Assembly (NCBI RefSeq): GCF_900114095.1
Contig: NZ_FORV01000004.1
Location: 434,001-498,000, forward strand
Source of the DNA: Sphingomonas sp. NFR04
Lineage (GTDB): Bacteria; Pseudomonadota; Alphaproteobacteria; Sphingomonadales; Sphingomonadaceae
Direction of reading: 5' to 3'
Length of the DNA: 64,000 bases
A program made the translations under genes and the position numbers. Numbering within the stretch: position 1 is the stretch's first letter; every line of letters begins with the position of its first letter. The notes beneath the pieces were generated by a model that did not search any database, was not told the origin of the DNA, and saw nothing but the letters and a program-made list of their open reading frames with translations. Of the stretch, positions 25,899 through 34,896 are shown piece by piece.

Positions 25899-27077
25899 AT
25901 GACGACCAGCCTTTCCCTCGCTGATGCACGGCGGATTGCTCTAGCCGCGCAGGGGTTTGCCTCCCGAATTCCCTCACAGGTCGGCGCAGCCCAGTTACGC
26001 CGAACCGTAGATCGCCTCAGCCTTTTCCAGATCGACAGCGTTAACGTGCTGACGCGTGCTCACTATCTACCAGCCTTCTCACGGCTGGGCATTTACGATC
26101 GTGCACTACTCGAGCGCGATGCATGGGGTCCGAAATCCGGTCGACGCCTTTTCGAGTATTGGGCTCATGAAGCTTCGCTCCTCCCGATGGATTTGCATCC
26201 GCTGTTACGGTGGCGGATGGCGAAGGCCGAGCGCGGCGAGACCGGATACGTTGCGCTCAGGCGCTTTGCGGGCGAGCGCCGCGTCGAAGCCGATGCGGTT
26301 CTCGCGCGAATTGCTGCGGATGGCCCACTCGCTGCCGCCGACTTCGAGAACGGCTCAAGCCGGAGCGGCTGGTGGGAGTGGAGTGACACGAAGCATGCGC
26401 TGGAGTATCTGTTCTGGGCGGGGCGCATCACCACCGCGACGCGGCGTGGCAGTTTCGCGCGCCTGTACGATCTGACAGAGCGAGTAATCCCGGCAGGCGT
26501 CCTCGGACTCCCTACACCAAATGCGGCTACCGCGCAGCGCATGCTCATCGAACGTAGTGCGCGAGCACTCGGTGTTGCCACGGCTGCCGACCTCCGCGAC
26601 TACTTCCGGCTGAAACCGGCGGAAGGCGATCCAGCGATAGCGAGCCTGGTCGAGGAGGGTGTCCTTGAACCGGTCGAGGTTGAGGGATGGAGCCAAAAAG
26701 CGTGGCTGCATCGCGAGGCAGCCAAGCCACGCCGAATACGCGGTGCAGCGCTGCTGGCGCCTTTTGACCCGCTCATTTGGGAGCGCAGTCGAACAGAGCG
26801 GCTGTTCGGCTTTCGCTATCGTATCGAGATCTACGTCCCGCAGCCGCTTCGTACCCATGGCTATTACGTGCTGCCATTCCTGCTTGATGAAGCACTGGTA
26901 GCCCGGGTGGACCTCAAAGCCGACCGCCAGGATGGCGTACTGCGAGCGCAGCGCATCACGCTCGAGCGGGATGCGCCGCTCGACACCCGCGAGCACCTGG
27001 TCACTGAACTTGAACGCATGGCAGCGTGGCTCGGCCTCGGGGCCTTGTTGCTCGGCGAAATCGTCGTGGCTCAATAG
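25899..27077 (+). CDS. YcaQ/AlkX-family winged-helix DNA glycosylase
   Basis: 392 residues, the usual length of this family. After an N-terminal SLADARRIAL segment, the family's catalytic QxD motif is present as Q44-I-D46 (LFQIDSVNVL), followed by RAHYLPAFSRLG, FEYWAHEASLLP and three winged-helix units. Characterised members unhook interstrand DNA crosslinks. The start at 25899 puts QxD at the same place as in E. coli YcaQ (Gln43/Asp45); the upstream frame adds 18 unlikely residues. It stands alone, divergent from the SDR-AraC unit. A cytosolic DNA-repair role is probable from the motif. Confidence 0.82.
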   Translation: MTTSLSLADARRIALAAQGFASRIPSQVGAAQLRRTVDRLSLFQIDSVNVLTRAHYLPAFSRLGIYDRALLERDAWGPKSGRRLFEYWAHEASLLPMDLHPLLRWRMAKAERGETGYVALRRFAGERRVEADAVLARIAADGPLAAADFENGSSRSGWWEWSDTKHALEYLFWAGRITTATRRGSFARLYDLTERVIPAGVLGLPTPNAATAQRMLIERSARALGVATAADLRDYFRLKPAEGDPAIASLVEEGVLEPVEVEGWSQKAWLHREAAKPRRIRGAALLAPFDPLIWERSRTERLFGFRYRIEIYVPQPLRTHGYYVLPFLLDEALVARVDLKADRQDGVLRAQRITLERDAPLDTREHLVTELERMAAWLGLGALLLGEIVVAQ

Positions 27078-27216
27078 GCCGGCACGTGTCAGCCGCCGGT
27101 GCCCCGACAACTTTTACGCTTAGCCGTTCTCCCCAATCGGTCGGCGGCCACCTGGGAGATCTTCGCGGCGTCCACCTCGACGTTGGCGAAGCGATGCCGG
27201 CGAGAACGAACAAGCT

Positions 27217-27807
27217 TCAATTTCCAGGCGCTGCTCGAACTAGCGTCCCGTCAAAGCCTTTGTCCTCAAGGCTGACGAACCCATCGCGGTTCGGCATGCG
27301 AACGCGCAGAAGCGACGCCGCATCGAGCCTGGCGTCGGCCTTCACGATACCGTCGACCGACAGCAGGTAGGCGACGACGCCGTAGACCTCCTCGTCGCGC
27401 AGCGACTGCGGGGCAGTGAGCGGCATGGCGCGGCGGATATAGTCGAACAGCGGCGGCGCGTAGGGCCAGTAGCTCGCGACCGTCCGCACCGGCTTCGCCG
27501 AGCCGAGCGAGCCGACCCCGCCGGTCAGACGGTCGGCGATACCGCCCCGACCTGCGGCACCGTGGCAAGATGCACATTTCGCGTCGAACGTGGCACGCCC
27601 GGCTGCAACCGAACCGGAACCCGGCGGAAGCCCGGTCCCGTCCGCCAAGACCGTCAGGTCCATGCGCCGTACTATCTCGGCGGGGGCGGGGCGGCCGAGC
27701 TTTGGGCTAGCCCCGACGGTGCGGTCGCGGGCGAGCAAGAGCCCTGCCAGCACCGCGCCAACGACAGCCACGCCGCCAAGGAGCACCCTCCGCCTACGCG
27801 TAGACAT
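27217..27807 (-). CDS. c-type cytochrome, SoxD/SorB-like electron acceptor of sulfite dehydrogenase
   Basis: 196 residues with an N-terminal RRRR + hydrophobic anchor (residues 8-26) and one heme site C78-A-S-C81-H82. A distal Met is available in RRAMPLT. It is much shorter than classical two-domain SoxD and closer in size to a SorB-type subunit. Its ATG at 27807 lies inside the end of the SoxC-type gene (14-base overlap), so the two proteins are made together. It should carry electrons from periplasmic sulfite oxidation to the respiratory chain. Confidence 0.85.
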   Translation of the reverse strand: MSTRRRRVLLGGVAVVGAVLAGLLLARDRTVGASPKLGRPAPAEIVRRMDLTVLADGTGLPPGSGSVAAGRATFDAKCASCHGAAGRGGIADRLTGGVGSLGSAKPVRTVASYWPYAPPLFDYIRRAMPLTAPQSLRDEEVYGVVAYLLSVDGIVKADARLDAASLLRVRMPNRDGFVSLEDKGFDGTLVRAAPGN

Positions 27808-29044
27808 GGGCGACCTTGCCGTCCGTGCCCACGCTCCACGCCTGGATCGCATTGCTGTGATAGCCCTGCCCGGGGGCATATTTGCCGAGCCAATCGGCGC
27901 GGCGGGGCTGCACCGCGCCCGCCTCGTCGGTGGCGCGGCTCATCAGCACGGCAGGCGCGCCGTTCCACCGCCAGGGCATGCGGAATGCGGTCAGCGCCTG
28001 GGGCAGCACTGGCTGGTCGAGTGTCGCGTCGGCCCAGCTGGCGCCGCCGTCCGCCGAGACCTCGACCCTGCGTATGCGGCCCCTGCCGGACCAGGCCAGC
28101 CCGTCGATCTCATGATAACCGGGGTGCTGCAGATCCAGCCCGAAGGATGGCCGCAGCAGGATCGACTTCACCCCCATCCGTAGCGAGAACATCTCGGCTT
28201 TGCCGCCGGCGAGCAGATCGGTGTATTTCGACGTCTCCTCGCGCGAAAATGCGGGGTCGTGGAGCAGCTTGAGCCTGCGAAGCCATTTGACGGAAGCATT
28301 GCCTTCGATACCGGGCAGCAGCAGCCGCATCGGGAAGCCCTGCGCCGGTCGCAGCGGCTCGCCATTCTGGAACAGCGCGATCATCGCGTCGTCGAGGCAG
28401 AGCGACAGCGGCACGCTGCGCGTCATCGCCGCGGCATCGGCACCCTCCGCCTGCATCCACCGCGCGTGCGGGTCGATCCCGGCCTCGTCGAGCAGGGTGG
28501 AAAGCCGGACGCCGGACCATTCCGCGCCCGACACCAGCCCGTTCAGCTGCCCGGCGCTCGCCTGGACGGGCACTGGCGCCGCCAGCGTTCCACTGTTGCC
28601 CGAGCATTCCAGGAACAGCGTGCGCGTGTAGCGGGGGTAGCGCAGCAGGTCCTCGTAGCGGAACAGCAGCGGCTGGCGCACCAGTCCGTGTACGAGGAGT
28701 TCGTGCTTCGCCGCGTCGATGTCGGGAATGCCGTTATGGTGGCGTTCGAAGTGCAGGCCGTTGGGCGTCCGGGTTCCGTGCAGCTTGTCGAGCGGCGTGC
28801 GCGATGATCCGGTTCCCGGAAACGGCAGGTCTGGGACGATGCGCCGCGCCGGGTTACCCGGCGTCCCTCCGCCGGAGAGCGGCGCACCGGGTTGCAGCAT
28901 GCCGGCAGGCGACCTGGCACCCACCGCCGCGCGTACCCCTGTCGCGAGACCAGCGGCCGCCAGCCCGCCGCCGAGCAGCAGCGCGCGGCGGTGGAGCAGG
29001 CCGCCGCCAGCGACCTGCTCCCATCCTTCGGAACCGTCCGTCAT
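27794..29044 (-). CDS. soxC: molybdopterin-dependent sulfite dehydrogenase, SoxC-like
   Basis: 416 residues. A twin-arginine-type leader (HRRALLLGGGLAAAGLATG) indicates export of the folded protein. The molybdenum-ligating cysteine is C147 in LFLECSGNS; downstream are the SoxC-typical LLPGIEGNASVKWLRRLKL and the C-terminal dimerisation domain with RVEVSADGGASWADA. It oxidises sulfite to sulfate in the periplasm. No soxXYZAB genes are near, so the role here is probably disposal of sulfite released by the adjacent monooxygenase rather than thiosulfate oxidation. The ATG is 15 bases from the monooxygenase stop. Confidence 0.88.
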   Translation of the reverse strand: MTDGSEGWEQVAGGGLLHRRALLLGGGLAAAGLATGVRAAVGARSPAGMLQPGAPLSGGGTPGNPARRIVPDLPFPGTGSSRTPLDKLHGTRTPNGLHFERHHNGIPDIDAAKHELLVHGLVRQPLLFRYEDLLRYPRYTRTLFLECSGNSGTLAAPVPVQASAGQLNGLVSGAEWSGVRLSTLLDEAGIDPHARWMQAEGADAAAMTRSVPLSLCLDDAMIALFQNGEPLRPAQGFPMRLLLPGIEGNASVKWLRRLKLLHDPAFSREETSKYTDLLAGGKAEMFSLRMGVKSILLRPSFGLDLQHPGYHEIDGLAWSGRGRIRRVEVSADGGASWADATLDQPVLPQALTAFRMPWRWNGAPAVLMSRATDEAGAVQPRRADWLGKYAPGQGYHSNAIQAWSVGTDGKVAHVYA

Positions 29045-29059
29045 CCTCGATCGCGCGCT

Positions 29060-30175
29060 TCAAGCGACCGCATCGGCCCGGAGCGGCTCCGTCGACGCTT
29101 CCGTGGCTCCGTCGCGCAGCAATGGCAGCAGCTGGTCGCCCTGGCGTCGGATTTCCGACAGATAGGGCGTGTCGGACAGGACGAAGTGGTTGATCCCGAG
29201 ATCGCGATACTTGCGCAGCGAGCGTGCAACGTCCTCGGCCGATCCGACCAGCCAGGTGGTCCCGGCACCGCCGCCGCCATAGCGGCCGGGCGCAGTATAG
29301 AGATTGTCGTCGAGCACCTCGCCGCGCGCATGCAGGTCGAGCAGCCGCTGCTGGCCCACCGCAGGGCTGCGGCGATGCTGGTCGACCTGCGCCTGCTTGG
29401 CCGCCATCTCGTCCACCTTCGCCTCGGCATCGGCCCAGGCCTGTTCGGTGGTGTCGCGCACCAGCGTGGTGATGCGGAGACCGAATTCGAGCGGCGGGAG
29501 GTCGCGGTCGAGATCGCGGCTCAGCCGTTTCAGCCGCGCGATCCGCTCCGCCACGCCGTCCAGCGGCTCGCCCCAGAAGAGCTGGACGTCCGCCTCGGTC
29601 GCCGCGACGCGCTCGGCCGCCTCTGACGCGCCGCCGAAATAGAGCCGCGGGTGCAGCCGATCGCCACGGGGCGGGATGCGGGGCACCACCGTCGATCCAG
29701 CGACCTGGAAATGCTCGCTTTCGAACGTGACGTCGGTTTCGGTCCACAGCCGCCGCACCAACCGCATGAAGTCCTTGGTGCGGGCATAGCGATGGGCCTG
29801 GTCGCCCTCGCTGTCGCCATAGGCGGCGAGATTGTCCTGGCCGGAGACGATGTTGATGCGCACCCGTCCGCCGCTCAGCGCATCCAGCGTCGCCGCCGCC
29901 GAGGCGAAGTTGGCGGGCCGCCAATAGCCGGGGCGGATCGCGATCAGCGGCTCGAACGTCCTGGTGCGGGCGGTGAGCGCGGCGGCGACGGTGAAGGTGT
30001 CGGGCCGCCCCCAGCCGGTGCCGATCAGCGCGCCGTCCCAGCCATGGTCTTCGAGCGCGCGCGCATGGCTGGTCAGCGTCTCCAGGCTTGCCGGCTCGGG
30101 ATCGCTGACGTCGCCGCGGTGGCCACCCTCGACCTGATTGGGGATGTACCAGAGGAACTCGGTGTGGTTCGTCAT
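29060..30175 (-). CDS. LLM-class FMNH2-dependent sulfonate monooxygenase, SsuD family
   Basis: 371 residues. Family blocks: EFLWYIPNQ at the start, RVRINIVSGQDN, LYFGGASEAA and a C-terminal HFVLSDTPYL (SsuD-like FILSGYPHL). Notably the usual Arg-x-His of SsuD is Arg234-I-Thr236 (FGLRITTLVRD), so the histidine is replaced by threonine, suggesting a different sulfonate or sulfone as substrate. It lies between sulfite dehydrogenase and a nitroreductase-fold gene in a run of ABC sulfonate-importer genes, so oxidative C-S cleavage is the likely role. Cytosolic. Confidence 0.87.
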   Translation of the reverse strand: MTNHTEFLWYIPNQVEGGHRGDVSDPEPASLETLTSHARALEDHGWDGALIGTGWGRPDTFTVAAALTARTRTFEPLIAIRPGYWRPANFASAAATLDALSGGRVRINIVSGQDNLAAYGDSEGDQAHRYARTKDFMRLVRRLWTETDVTFESEHFQVAGSTVVPRIPPRGDRLHPRLYFGGASEAAERVAATEADVQLFWGEPLDGVAERIARLKRLSRDLDRDLPPLEFGLRITTLVRDTTEQAWADAEAKVDEMAAKQAQVDQHRRSPAVGQQRLLDLHARGEVLDDNLYTAPGRYGGGGAGTTWLVGSAEDVARSLRKYRDLGINHFVLSDTPYLSEIRRQGDQLLPLLRDGATEASTEPLRADAVA

Positions 30176-30216
30176 AAGGACTCCATTGCTGGGGGTGGGG
30201 AAGGGGCGGCTGCCGG

Positions 30217-31062
30217 CTAGTCGAGCCGGAAGCCGAGGCCGTGGAGGACGGCGCGGAGGGCATCGCGCCCGGCAATCGACTCCGCGCCGCGGACGCGCTG
30301 GGTCGCCTGGTCGCTCCAGTCGCGCTCGGGCAGGTGCTGCTCGCGCTGGAAGCTGCGGAGGCGTCGATCATAGGCGGCGATCGCAGGTGGGCTTGCCGCC
30401 GCGCCATAGCGTTCGCGGAAGAGCACGGCGTCCTGCGGCAGGCGGGGCTTGACCGCGGCGGGCCGCGCGGGATCGGGATAGCCGACCGTCAGCCCGAACA
30501 GCGCAAAGCTCTGCGGCGGCAGCCCGAGTTCGGCGGCGACCTCGGCAGGCTTGTTGCGGATGCCGCCGATATAGCAGCTGCCGAGCCCGATCGATTCCAG
30601 CGCCACGACTGCGTTCTGCGCGGCGAGCGAGGTGTCGACGGCGCCGAGCAGGAAGCTCTCGAGAAAGTGAAGCGCATTCGCCGGGGTTCCTATCGCCTCG
30701 CCGATACTGGTCAGCCGGTGATGGTCGACGATCCACAGGAGGAAGAGCGGGGCGTCTAGGATCTGCTTCTGGTTCCCCGCCAGCGCCGCGAGCCTGGCCT
30801 TGCGCGCCGTATCCTCCACGGCGATCACGCTCCAGGGCTGGAGGTTGGACGAGCTCGCGGCCGACTGGGCGGCGCCGACCAGCAGCTCCACCGTTCCAGC
30901 AGGCACCGGGTCGGGCAGATAGGCGCGGACCGAGCGGTGCGAGAGCAGGCCGTCGAGTGTCTCGTTCCAGAAGACCGGCGCCTTGCGCGGTTCGCGATAG
31001 CGTTCGAACAGGCGTGCGGCGGGTACGTCCGCCCAGTCGGCGGTTTCGATCAGGTCATCCAT
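30217..31062 (-). CDS. nitroreductase-family NAD(P)H:flavin oxidoreductase
   Basis: 281 residues. LLSHRSVRAYLPDPV near residue 45, the SSNLQPWS FMN-binding stretch, and a C-terminal GLGSCYIGGIRNKP helix are typical of NfsA/FRP-type flavoproteins. The start at 31062 overlaps the SsuB stop by eight bases. In this operon it is the best candidate for supplying FMNH2 to the LLM monooxygenase, standing in for the unrelated SsuE; that is inference. Confidence 0.85.
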   Translation of the reverse strand: MDDLIETADWADVPAARLFERYREPRKAPVFWNETLDGLLSHRSVRAYLPDPVPAGTVELLVGAAQSAASSSNLQPWSVIAVEDTARKARLAALAGNQKQILDAPLFLLWIVDHHRLTSIGEAIGTPANALHFLESFLLGAVDTSLAAQNAVVALESIGLGSCYIGGIRNKPAEVAAELGLPPQSFALFGLTVGYPDPARPAAVKPRLPQDAVLFRERYGAAASPPAIAAYDRRLRSFQREQHLPERDWSDQATQRVRGAESIAGRDALRAVLHGLGFRLD

Positions 31063-31825
31063 GGCGTTCTCCGAGCGACGGCAGCGGAATGGCGGCGTCG
31101 GACGCGCCGTCGGGGAATTCCTCGACACCGAGCAGCCGGTGGAGCAGCGCGCGCAGTTCGGCGATGCGGGCGCGGCGCGCGATGCCCGTGCCGGGCAGCG
31201 CGACCGCGATGTCGGCGGCCAGCCGGCCGTCCTCGAGCAGGACGATGCGATCGGCGAGCAGGATCGCCTCGTCGATATCGTGGGTGACGAGCAACACGGC
31301 AGGCTGGTGGGCATCGACCAGCCGCCGCAGCAGCGCGTGCATCTGGACGCGGGTCAGCGCATCGAGCGCGCCGAACGGCTCGTCGGCGAGCAGCAGCTTA
31401 GGCTCGCGCACCAGCGCGCGGGCGAGGGCAACACGTTGCTGTTCGCCGCCCGAAAGCTCGTGCGGCCAGGCGCGTTCGCGGCCGCCCAGCCCCACTTCGG
31501 CGAGCGCGGCGCGTCCGCGGTCGCGCCCGCCCGAAATGCCCAGCAGGACATTGTCGAGCACCCGCATCCACGGCAGCAGCCGGGCATCCTGGAAGATCAC
31601 CGAGAGCCGCTCGGGGAGCCGGATCTCGCCTTCGCCCTCCGCCTCATGGTCGATCCGGGCGAGAGCGCGGAGCAGGGTGCTCTTGCCCGAGCCGCTGCGG
31701 CCGAGCAGCGCGACGAACTCGCCCGGGGCGACGTCGAGGTCGATGCCGTTGAGCACGCCCTTGCTGGTGAACGACCGGGTGAGACCGCGGACCTGCACGG
31801 CCAGGCTTTCCGCACGCACGCTCAC
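31055..31825 (-). CDS. ssuB: sulfonate ABC transporter ATP-binding protein
   Basis: 256 residues. Walker A GRSGSGKST, Q-loop VIFQDARLLPW (the QDxRLLPW form is characteristic of SsuB/TauB), signature LSGGEQQRVALARAL and Walker B LLLADEPFGALD are intact. It starts with GTG at 31825, overlapping the permease TGA as GTGA; no ATG fits. It energises the adjacent SsuC-type permease. Confidence 0.9.
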   Translation of the reverse strand: MSVRAESLAVQVRGLTRSFTSKGVLNGIDLDVAPGEFVALLGRSGSGKSTLLRALARIDHEAEGEGEIRLPERLSVIFQDARLLPWMRVLDNVLLGISGGRDRGRAALAEVGLGGRERAWPHELSGGEQQRVALARALVREPKLLLADEPFGALDALTRVQMHALLRRLVDAHQPAVLLVTHDIDEAILLADRIVLLEDGRLAADIAVALPGTGIARRARIAELRALLHRLLGVEEFPDGASDAAIPLPSLGERHG

Positions 31826-32697
31826 CGGCCGAGCGTCCGGCGCCAGCGCAGCAGGCGGCGTTCGAGCAGGCGAACCAGCGCGTCCGAGCCGAAGCCGAGC
31901 AGCGCGTAGACGACGAGGCCGACCAGCATCACGTCGGTCTGCGCATAGTTGCGCGCGAGGGTGACCATATAGCCGATGCCGCTGGTCGCGTTGAGCTGCT
32001 CGACCACCACCAGCGCGAGCCAAGAGGAGGTGACCGCAAAGCGCAGGCCGGTGAGGAAACCGGGCAGCGATCCGGGTACGACGACGTGGCGGAGGAACTG
32101 CCAGCGCGAGAGGCCGACGGTCTCGGCCAGCTCGACATGGCGCAGGTCGATCGCCCGCAGGGCATTGTGGGTGTTGATGTAGATCGGCACGAACACGGCG
32201 ACCGCGATCAGCGTGACCTTCATCGTCTCGCCGATGCCGAGCCACAGGATCATGAACGGGATCAGCGCGAGGATCGGCACGCCGCGCTTGATCTGCACCA
32301 GCCCGTCGATGACATAGCCGCCGAGCAGCGACAGCCCCGAGAGGAGCGCGAGCGCGGTGCCCATCACCACGCCGAAGCCGAGCCCGCTCATCGCCCGCCA
32401 GGCGGAGATGCCGAGATGCTCCTGCAGGCGGCCTTCGCGGACCAGTTCGATGCCGGTGGTCACCGCGGTCCAGGGTGCGGGCAGGATGCGGGGATCGAGC
32501 CAGCCGGTGGCGGAGAGCAGCGACCAATAGAAGAGCAGCAAGCCAGGGCCCAGCAGGCTGCCATAGCGGGCAGGGGTGCCGGGGCTCAGCCTCTGCCGGG
32601 GCCGCGCCGGGCGGGGGCGGCCTTGCTCCGCAGGCGCAATGGCCGGGGTCCTTGGCGCCGTCGCCGGCACGTACAGACGTTCCGCATAGGCGTTCAT
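31822..32697 (-). CDS. ssuC: sulfonate ABC transporter permease
   Basis: 291 residues with about six membrane helices and the cytosolic EAA loop (ETVGLSRWQFLRHVVVPGSLPGFLTGLRFAVT form of the BPD inner-membrane component). The N-terminus has a proline-rich cytosolic stretch before the first helix. ATGA overlap with the upstream substrate-binding protein and GTGA overlap with SsuB place it firmly in an SsuABC importer. Confidence 0.9.
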   Translation of the reverse strand: MNAYAERLYVPATAPRTPAIAPAEQGRPRPARPRQRLSPGTPARYGSLLGPGLLLFYWSLLSATGWLDPRILPAPWTAVTTGIELVREGRLQEHLGISAWRAMSGLGFGVVMGTALALLSGLSLLGGYVIDGLVQIKRGVPILALIPFMILWLGIGETMKVTLIAVAVFVPIYINTHNALRAIDLRHVELAETVGLSRWQFLRHVVVPGSLPGFLTGLRFAVTSSWLALVVVEQLNATSGIGYMVTLARNYAQTDVMLVGLVVYALLGFGSDALVRLLERRLLRWRRTLGR

Positions 32698-33788
32698 GGT
32701 GCAATTCCCTTCGCTGCTGCCGCCGCGCCGGCGATTCCCTCGAAGCGGCGGTCGAAAAGCGTCGCCGCGTCGAGGCGCGGGCGTTTGGTCTCGGGGGCCA
32801 GCGTGTCGATCGCCGCCTGCTCATAGGCGATGGCGCCGTCCCACTTATCGGGAATGGCGACGTTGGCGGTATAGTTCGCGAGCACGCGGGCATCGGCGAG
32901 CGGCAGCCCGCGCTTGCCGGCATAATAGCCGCGCGCCAGCGCTTCGGTGTGGGTGTTGATCCACGCCTGGCCGCGCCCCCAATATTGGATGAAGATGCGC
33001 AGCGCGGCGGCCTTGCCGGGATCGGCGAGCACCTTTTCGGGCACGTAGATATTGCCCCCGTCGTCGCGGAAGGGGGCGTGCTGCAGGATGTGCGCGCCCC
33101 GCGCCCCATAGTCCCGCACATAACGCTGGGCGACCAGATCATTGCGGATCGGCGCTGCGTCGATCGCGCCGGAAGCGAGCGCGTTGGTATAGACGTCGCC
33201 GCCGATGCTCGAGGGCAGCTCGACCAGCGTCACCTGATCGCGCGGGATGCCGGCGGCCTTGAGCGTATCGATGACGATCTGGCCCTGCACCTGGCTCGGG
33301 CTGAACGCGATACGCTTGCCACGCAGGCCCGCGAGCGTGTGGATCCCGGCCTTGGGCGCGATCCCGAACACCCAGGCGTGGCGTCGCGTGCGATCGGCAT
33401 ATTCGCGAAAGGCGATGATGCGCACCGGGATGCCGGCCCACACCGCATGGATCGGCGGCACGCTGGCACCGAAGCCGACTTCGAGCACGCCGGCATGGAA
33501 AGCCTCGGTCACGTCGGGGCCGCCGGTGATCTCCGCCCATTGGATGCGGAAGGGCAGCTGCTTGTCCCAGCCATTATGCTCGAACACCCAGCGCGTCACC
33601 GGATCGCCGACGCGGAGGACGACACCCGGCGGCACGCGATCCGGGATCGGCGCGGCGAGTGCCGCGCTGGGCGCCGCCACCGCCGTGCGGCGCGCAGGCG
33701 CAAAGGCCAGCAACAGCGCGGAGGACGCAACCACGACCGCCGCCAGCGTGCCCGATCCGGCCGGCCAGCGAGGCGTCGTGCGTGCCAT
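32694..33788 (-). CDS. ssuA: aliphatic-sulfonate ABC transporter substrate-binding protein
   Basis: 364 residues with a signal peptide (LAAVVVASSALLLAFAPARR). The mature protein has the SsuA-type layout: LRVGDP at the start, GVLEVGFGASVPPIHAVWAGIPVRIIAF, GKRIAFSPSQVQGQIVIDTLKAAG and a long C-terminal helix. It delivers a sulfonate to SsuC/SsuB. Its ATG shares one base with the stop of the upstream aldo/keto reductase. Confidence 0.88.
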   Translation of the reverse strand: MARTTPRWPAGSGTLAAVVVASSALLLAFAPARRTAVAAPSAALAAPIPDRVPPGVVLRVGDPVTRWVFEHNGWDKQLPFRIQWAEITGGPDVTEAFHAGVLEVGFGASVPPIHAVWAGIPVRIIAFREYADRTRRHAWVFGIAPKAGIHTLAGLRGKRIAFSPSQVQGQIVIDTLKAAGIPRDQVTLVELPSSIGGDVYTNALASGAIDAAPIRNDLVAQRYVRDYGARGAHILQHAPFRDDGGNIYVPEKVLADPGKAAALRIFIQYWGRGQAWINTHTEALARGYYAGKRGLPLADARVLANYTANVAIPDKWDGAIAYEQAAIDTLAPETKRPRLDAATLFDRRFEGIAGAAAAAKGIAP

Positions 33789-34735
33789 CAGGCCGGCACG
33801 GCGTCGGCGGGGACCGACTTCATCTGCTCGGTCGGGTAGCGGTCGCCGACCGTGGCGCCGTGCGGGAAGGCGGCTTCGAGTTCCTCGATCGTGCCTTCGT
33901 CCAGCTGGATCGCGCCCGCCGCCCAATTATCCTCGAGATGGCGGATGTGCCGTGTGCCCGGGATCGGCACGACCTGTTTCGCCAGCACCCAGGCAAGGCT
34001 GACCTGGGCCGGCGAGACGTGCAGCCGCTCCGCGACGTCCTCGATCGCCCGCCGGCGCCGCGCGTTGGCTGCTACGGCCTCGGCCTGGAAGCGCGGGTGG
34101 ATGTTGCGGCGGTCATTTTCCTCCACCGGCCCGGCGCCGGCAAGAAAGCCGCGCCCCAGCGGGCTGTAAGCGACGAAGGCGATGCCGAGGTCGCGCGCGG
34201 TGGGCAGGATCTCCGCCTCGACGCCGCGGGTCCACAGCGAATATTCGCTCTGCAGCGCGGCGATCGGTGCCACGGCATGGGCGGAGCGGAGCTGCTCGGC
34301 GCTGACTTCGGACAGACCGATCCCGCCGATCTTGCCTTCGTCCTGCAGCACGCGCAGCTCGCCCACCGACTGCTCGACCGGCACCTCGGGATCGACGCGG
34401 TGCAGATAATAGAGGTCGATCCGCTCCACCTTGAGCCGGCCTAGGCTCGCCTCCACCGCTTCGCGCGCGGTGACGCGGCTGCCGTCGCTGCGCCGGTGCG
34501 TGAACTTGCTGGCGATGACGAGCCCGTCACGCCGCCCGGCGATCGCCCGGCCCAGCAGCTCTTCGTTATGCCCGCTGCCATAGGCGGTGGCGGTGTCGAA
34601 GAAATTGATGCCTAGCTCGATTGCCCGGCGCAGCGTGGCGATCGACTGCGCCTCGTCCGCTTGCCCATAGACATGGGATAATCCCATCGCGCCAAAGCCT
34701 TGGGCGCTGACCTGCGCCCCACCGATACTCGCCAC
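33788..34735 (-). CDS. aldo/keto reductase
   Basis: 315 residues, the length of the AKR11/12-type enzymes. Catalytic residues are in FFDTATAYGSGHNEE (Asp/Tyr), VIASKFTHR (Lys) and LYYLHRVDP (His); AYSPLGRGFL and PIPGTRH bind NADPH. It heads the sulfonate operon, one base from ssuA, and diverges from a TonB receptor. A plausible task is to reduce the aldehyde produced when the monooxygenase removes sulfite. Confidence 0.88.
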   Translation of the reverse strand: MASIGGAQVSAQGFGAMGLSHVYGQADEAQSIATLRRAIELGINFFDTATAYGSGHNEELLGRAIAGRRDGLVIASKFTHRRSDGSRVTAREAVEASLGRLKVERIDLYYLHRVDPEVPVEQSVGELRVLQDEGKIGGIGLSEVSAEQLRSAHAVAPIAALQSEYSLWTRGVEAEILPTARDLGIAFVAYSPLGRGFLAGAGPVEENDRRNIHPRFQAEAVAANARRRRAIEDVAERLHVSPAQVSLAWVLAKQVVPIPGTRHIRHLEDNWAAGAIQLDEGTIEELEAAFPHGATVGDRYPTEQMKSVPADAVPA

Positions 34736-34838
34736 ATCCGTTCTCCCGGTTGGTGCCGACAGGGTGCGGGGGGAGGCGACAAGCGGCGACGCAGAAAAAC
34801 TTCGGCCCTCTAAATCAAATCCTACTTAATAGATGGGG

Positions 34839-34873
34839 ATTCGCGTTCATACGAATATCTATCGAGTCGATAG
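34839..34873. promoter_or_regulatory. two adjacent palindromes in the divergent sulfonate-locus promoter
   Basis: ATTCG-n8-CGAAT (34839-34856) and, two bases later, CTATCGA-G-TCGATAG (34859-34873), the latter a perfect 7-1-7 inverted repeat 23 bases ahead of the TonB receptor start. They lie in an A/T-rich stretch shared by the receptor and the aldo/keto reductase-ssuABC operon, so they are good candidates for sulfur-responsive operators. The regulator is not in the window. Confidence 0.5.
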
Positions 34874-34896
34874 GAATTAAACAAAGGGGGTCCTCG

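Noticed and set aside
27217..29044. Full Sox thiosulfate-oxidation system
   Set aside because: Only a SoxC-like enzyme and a short cytochrome are present; soxXYZAB are absent and the context is sulfonate use.
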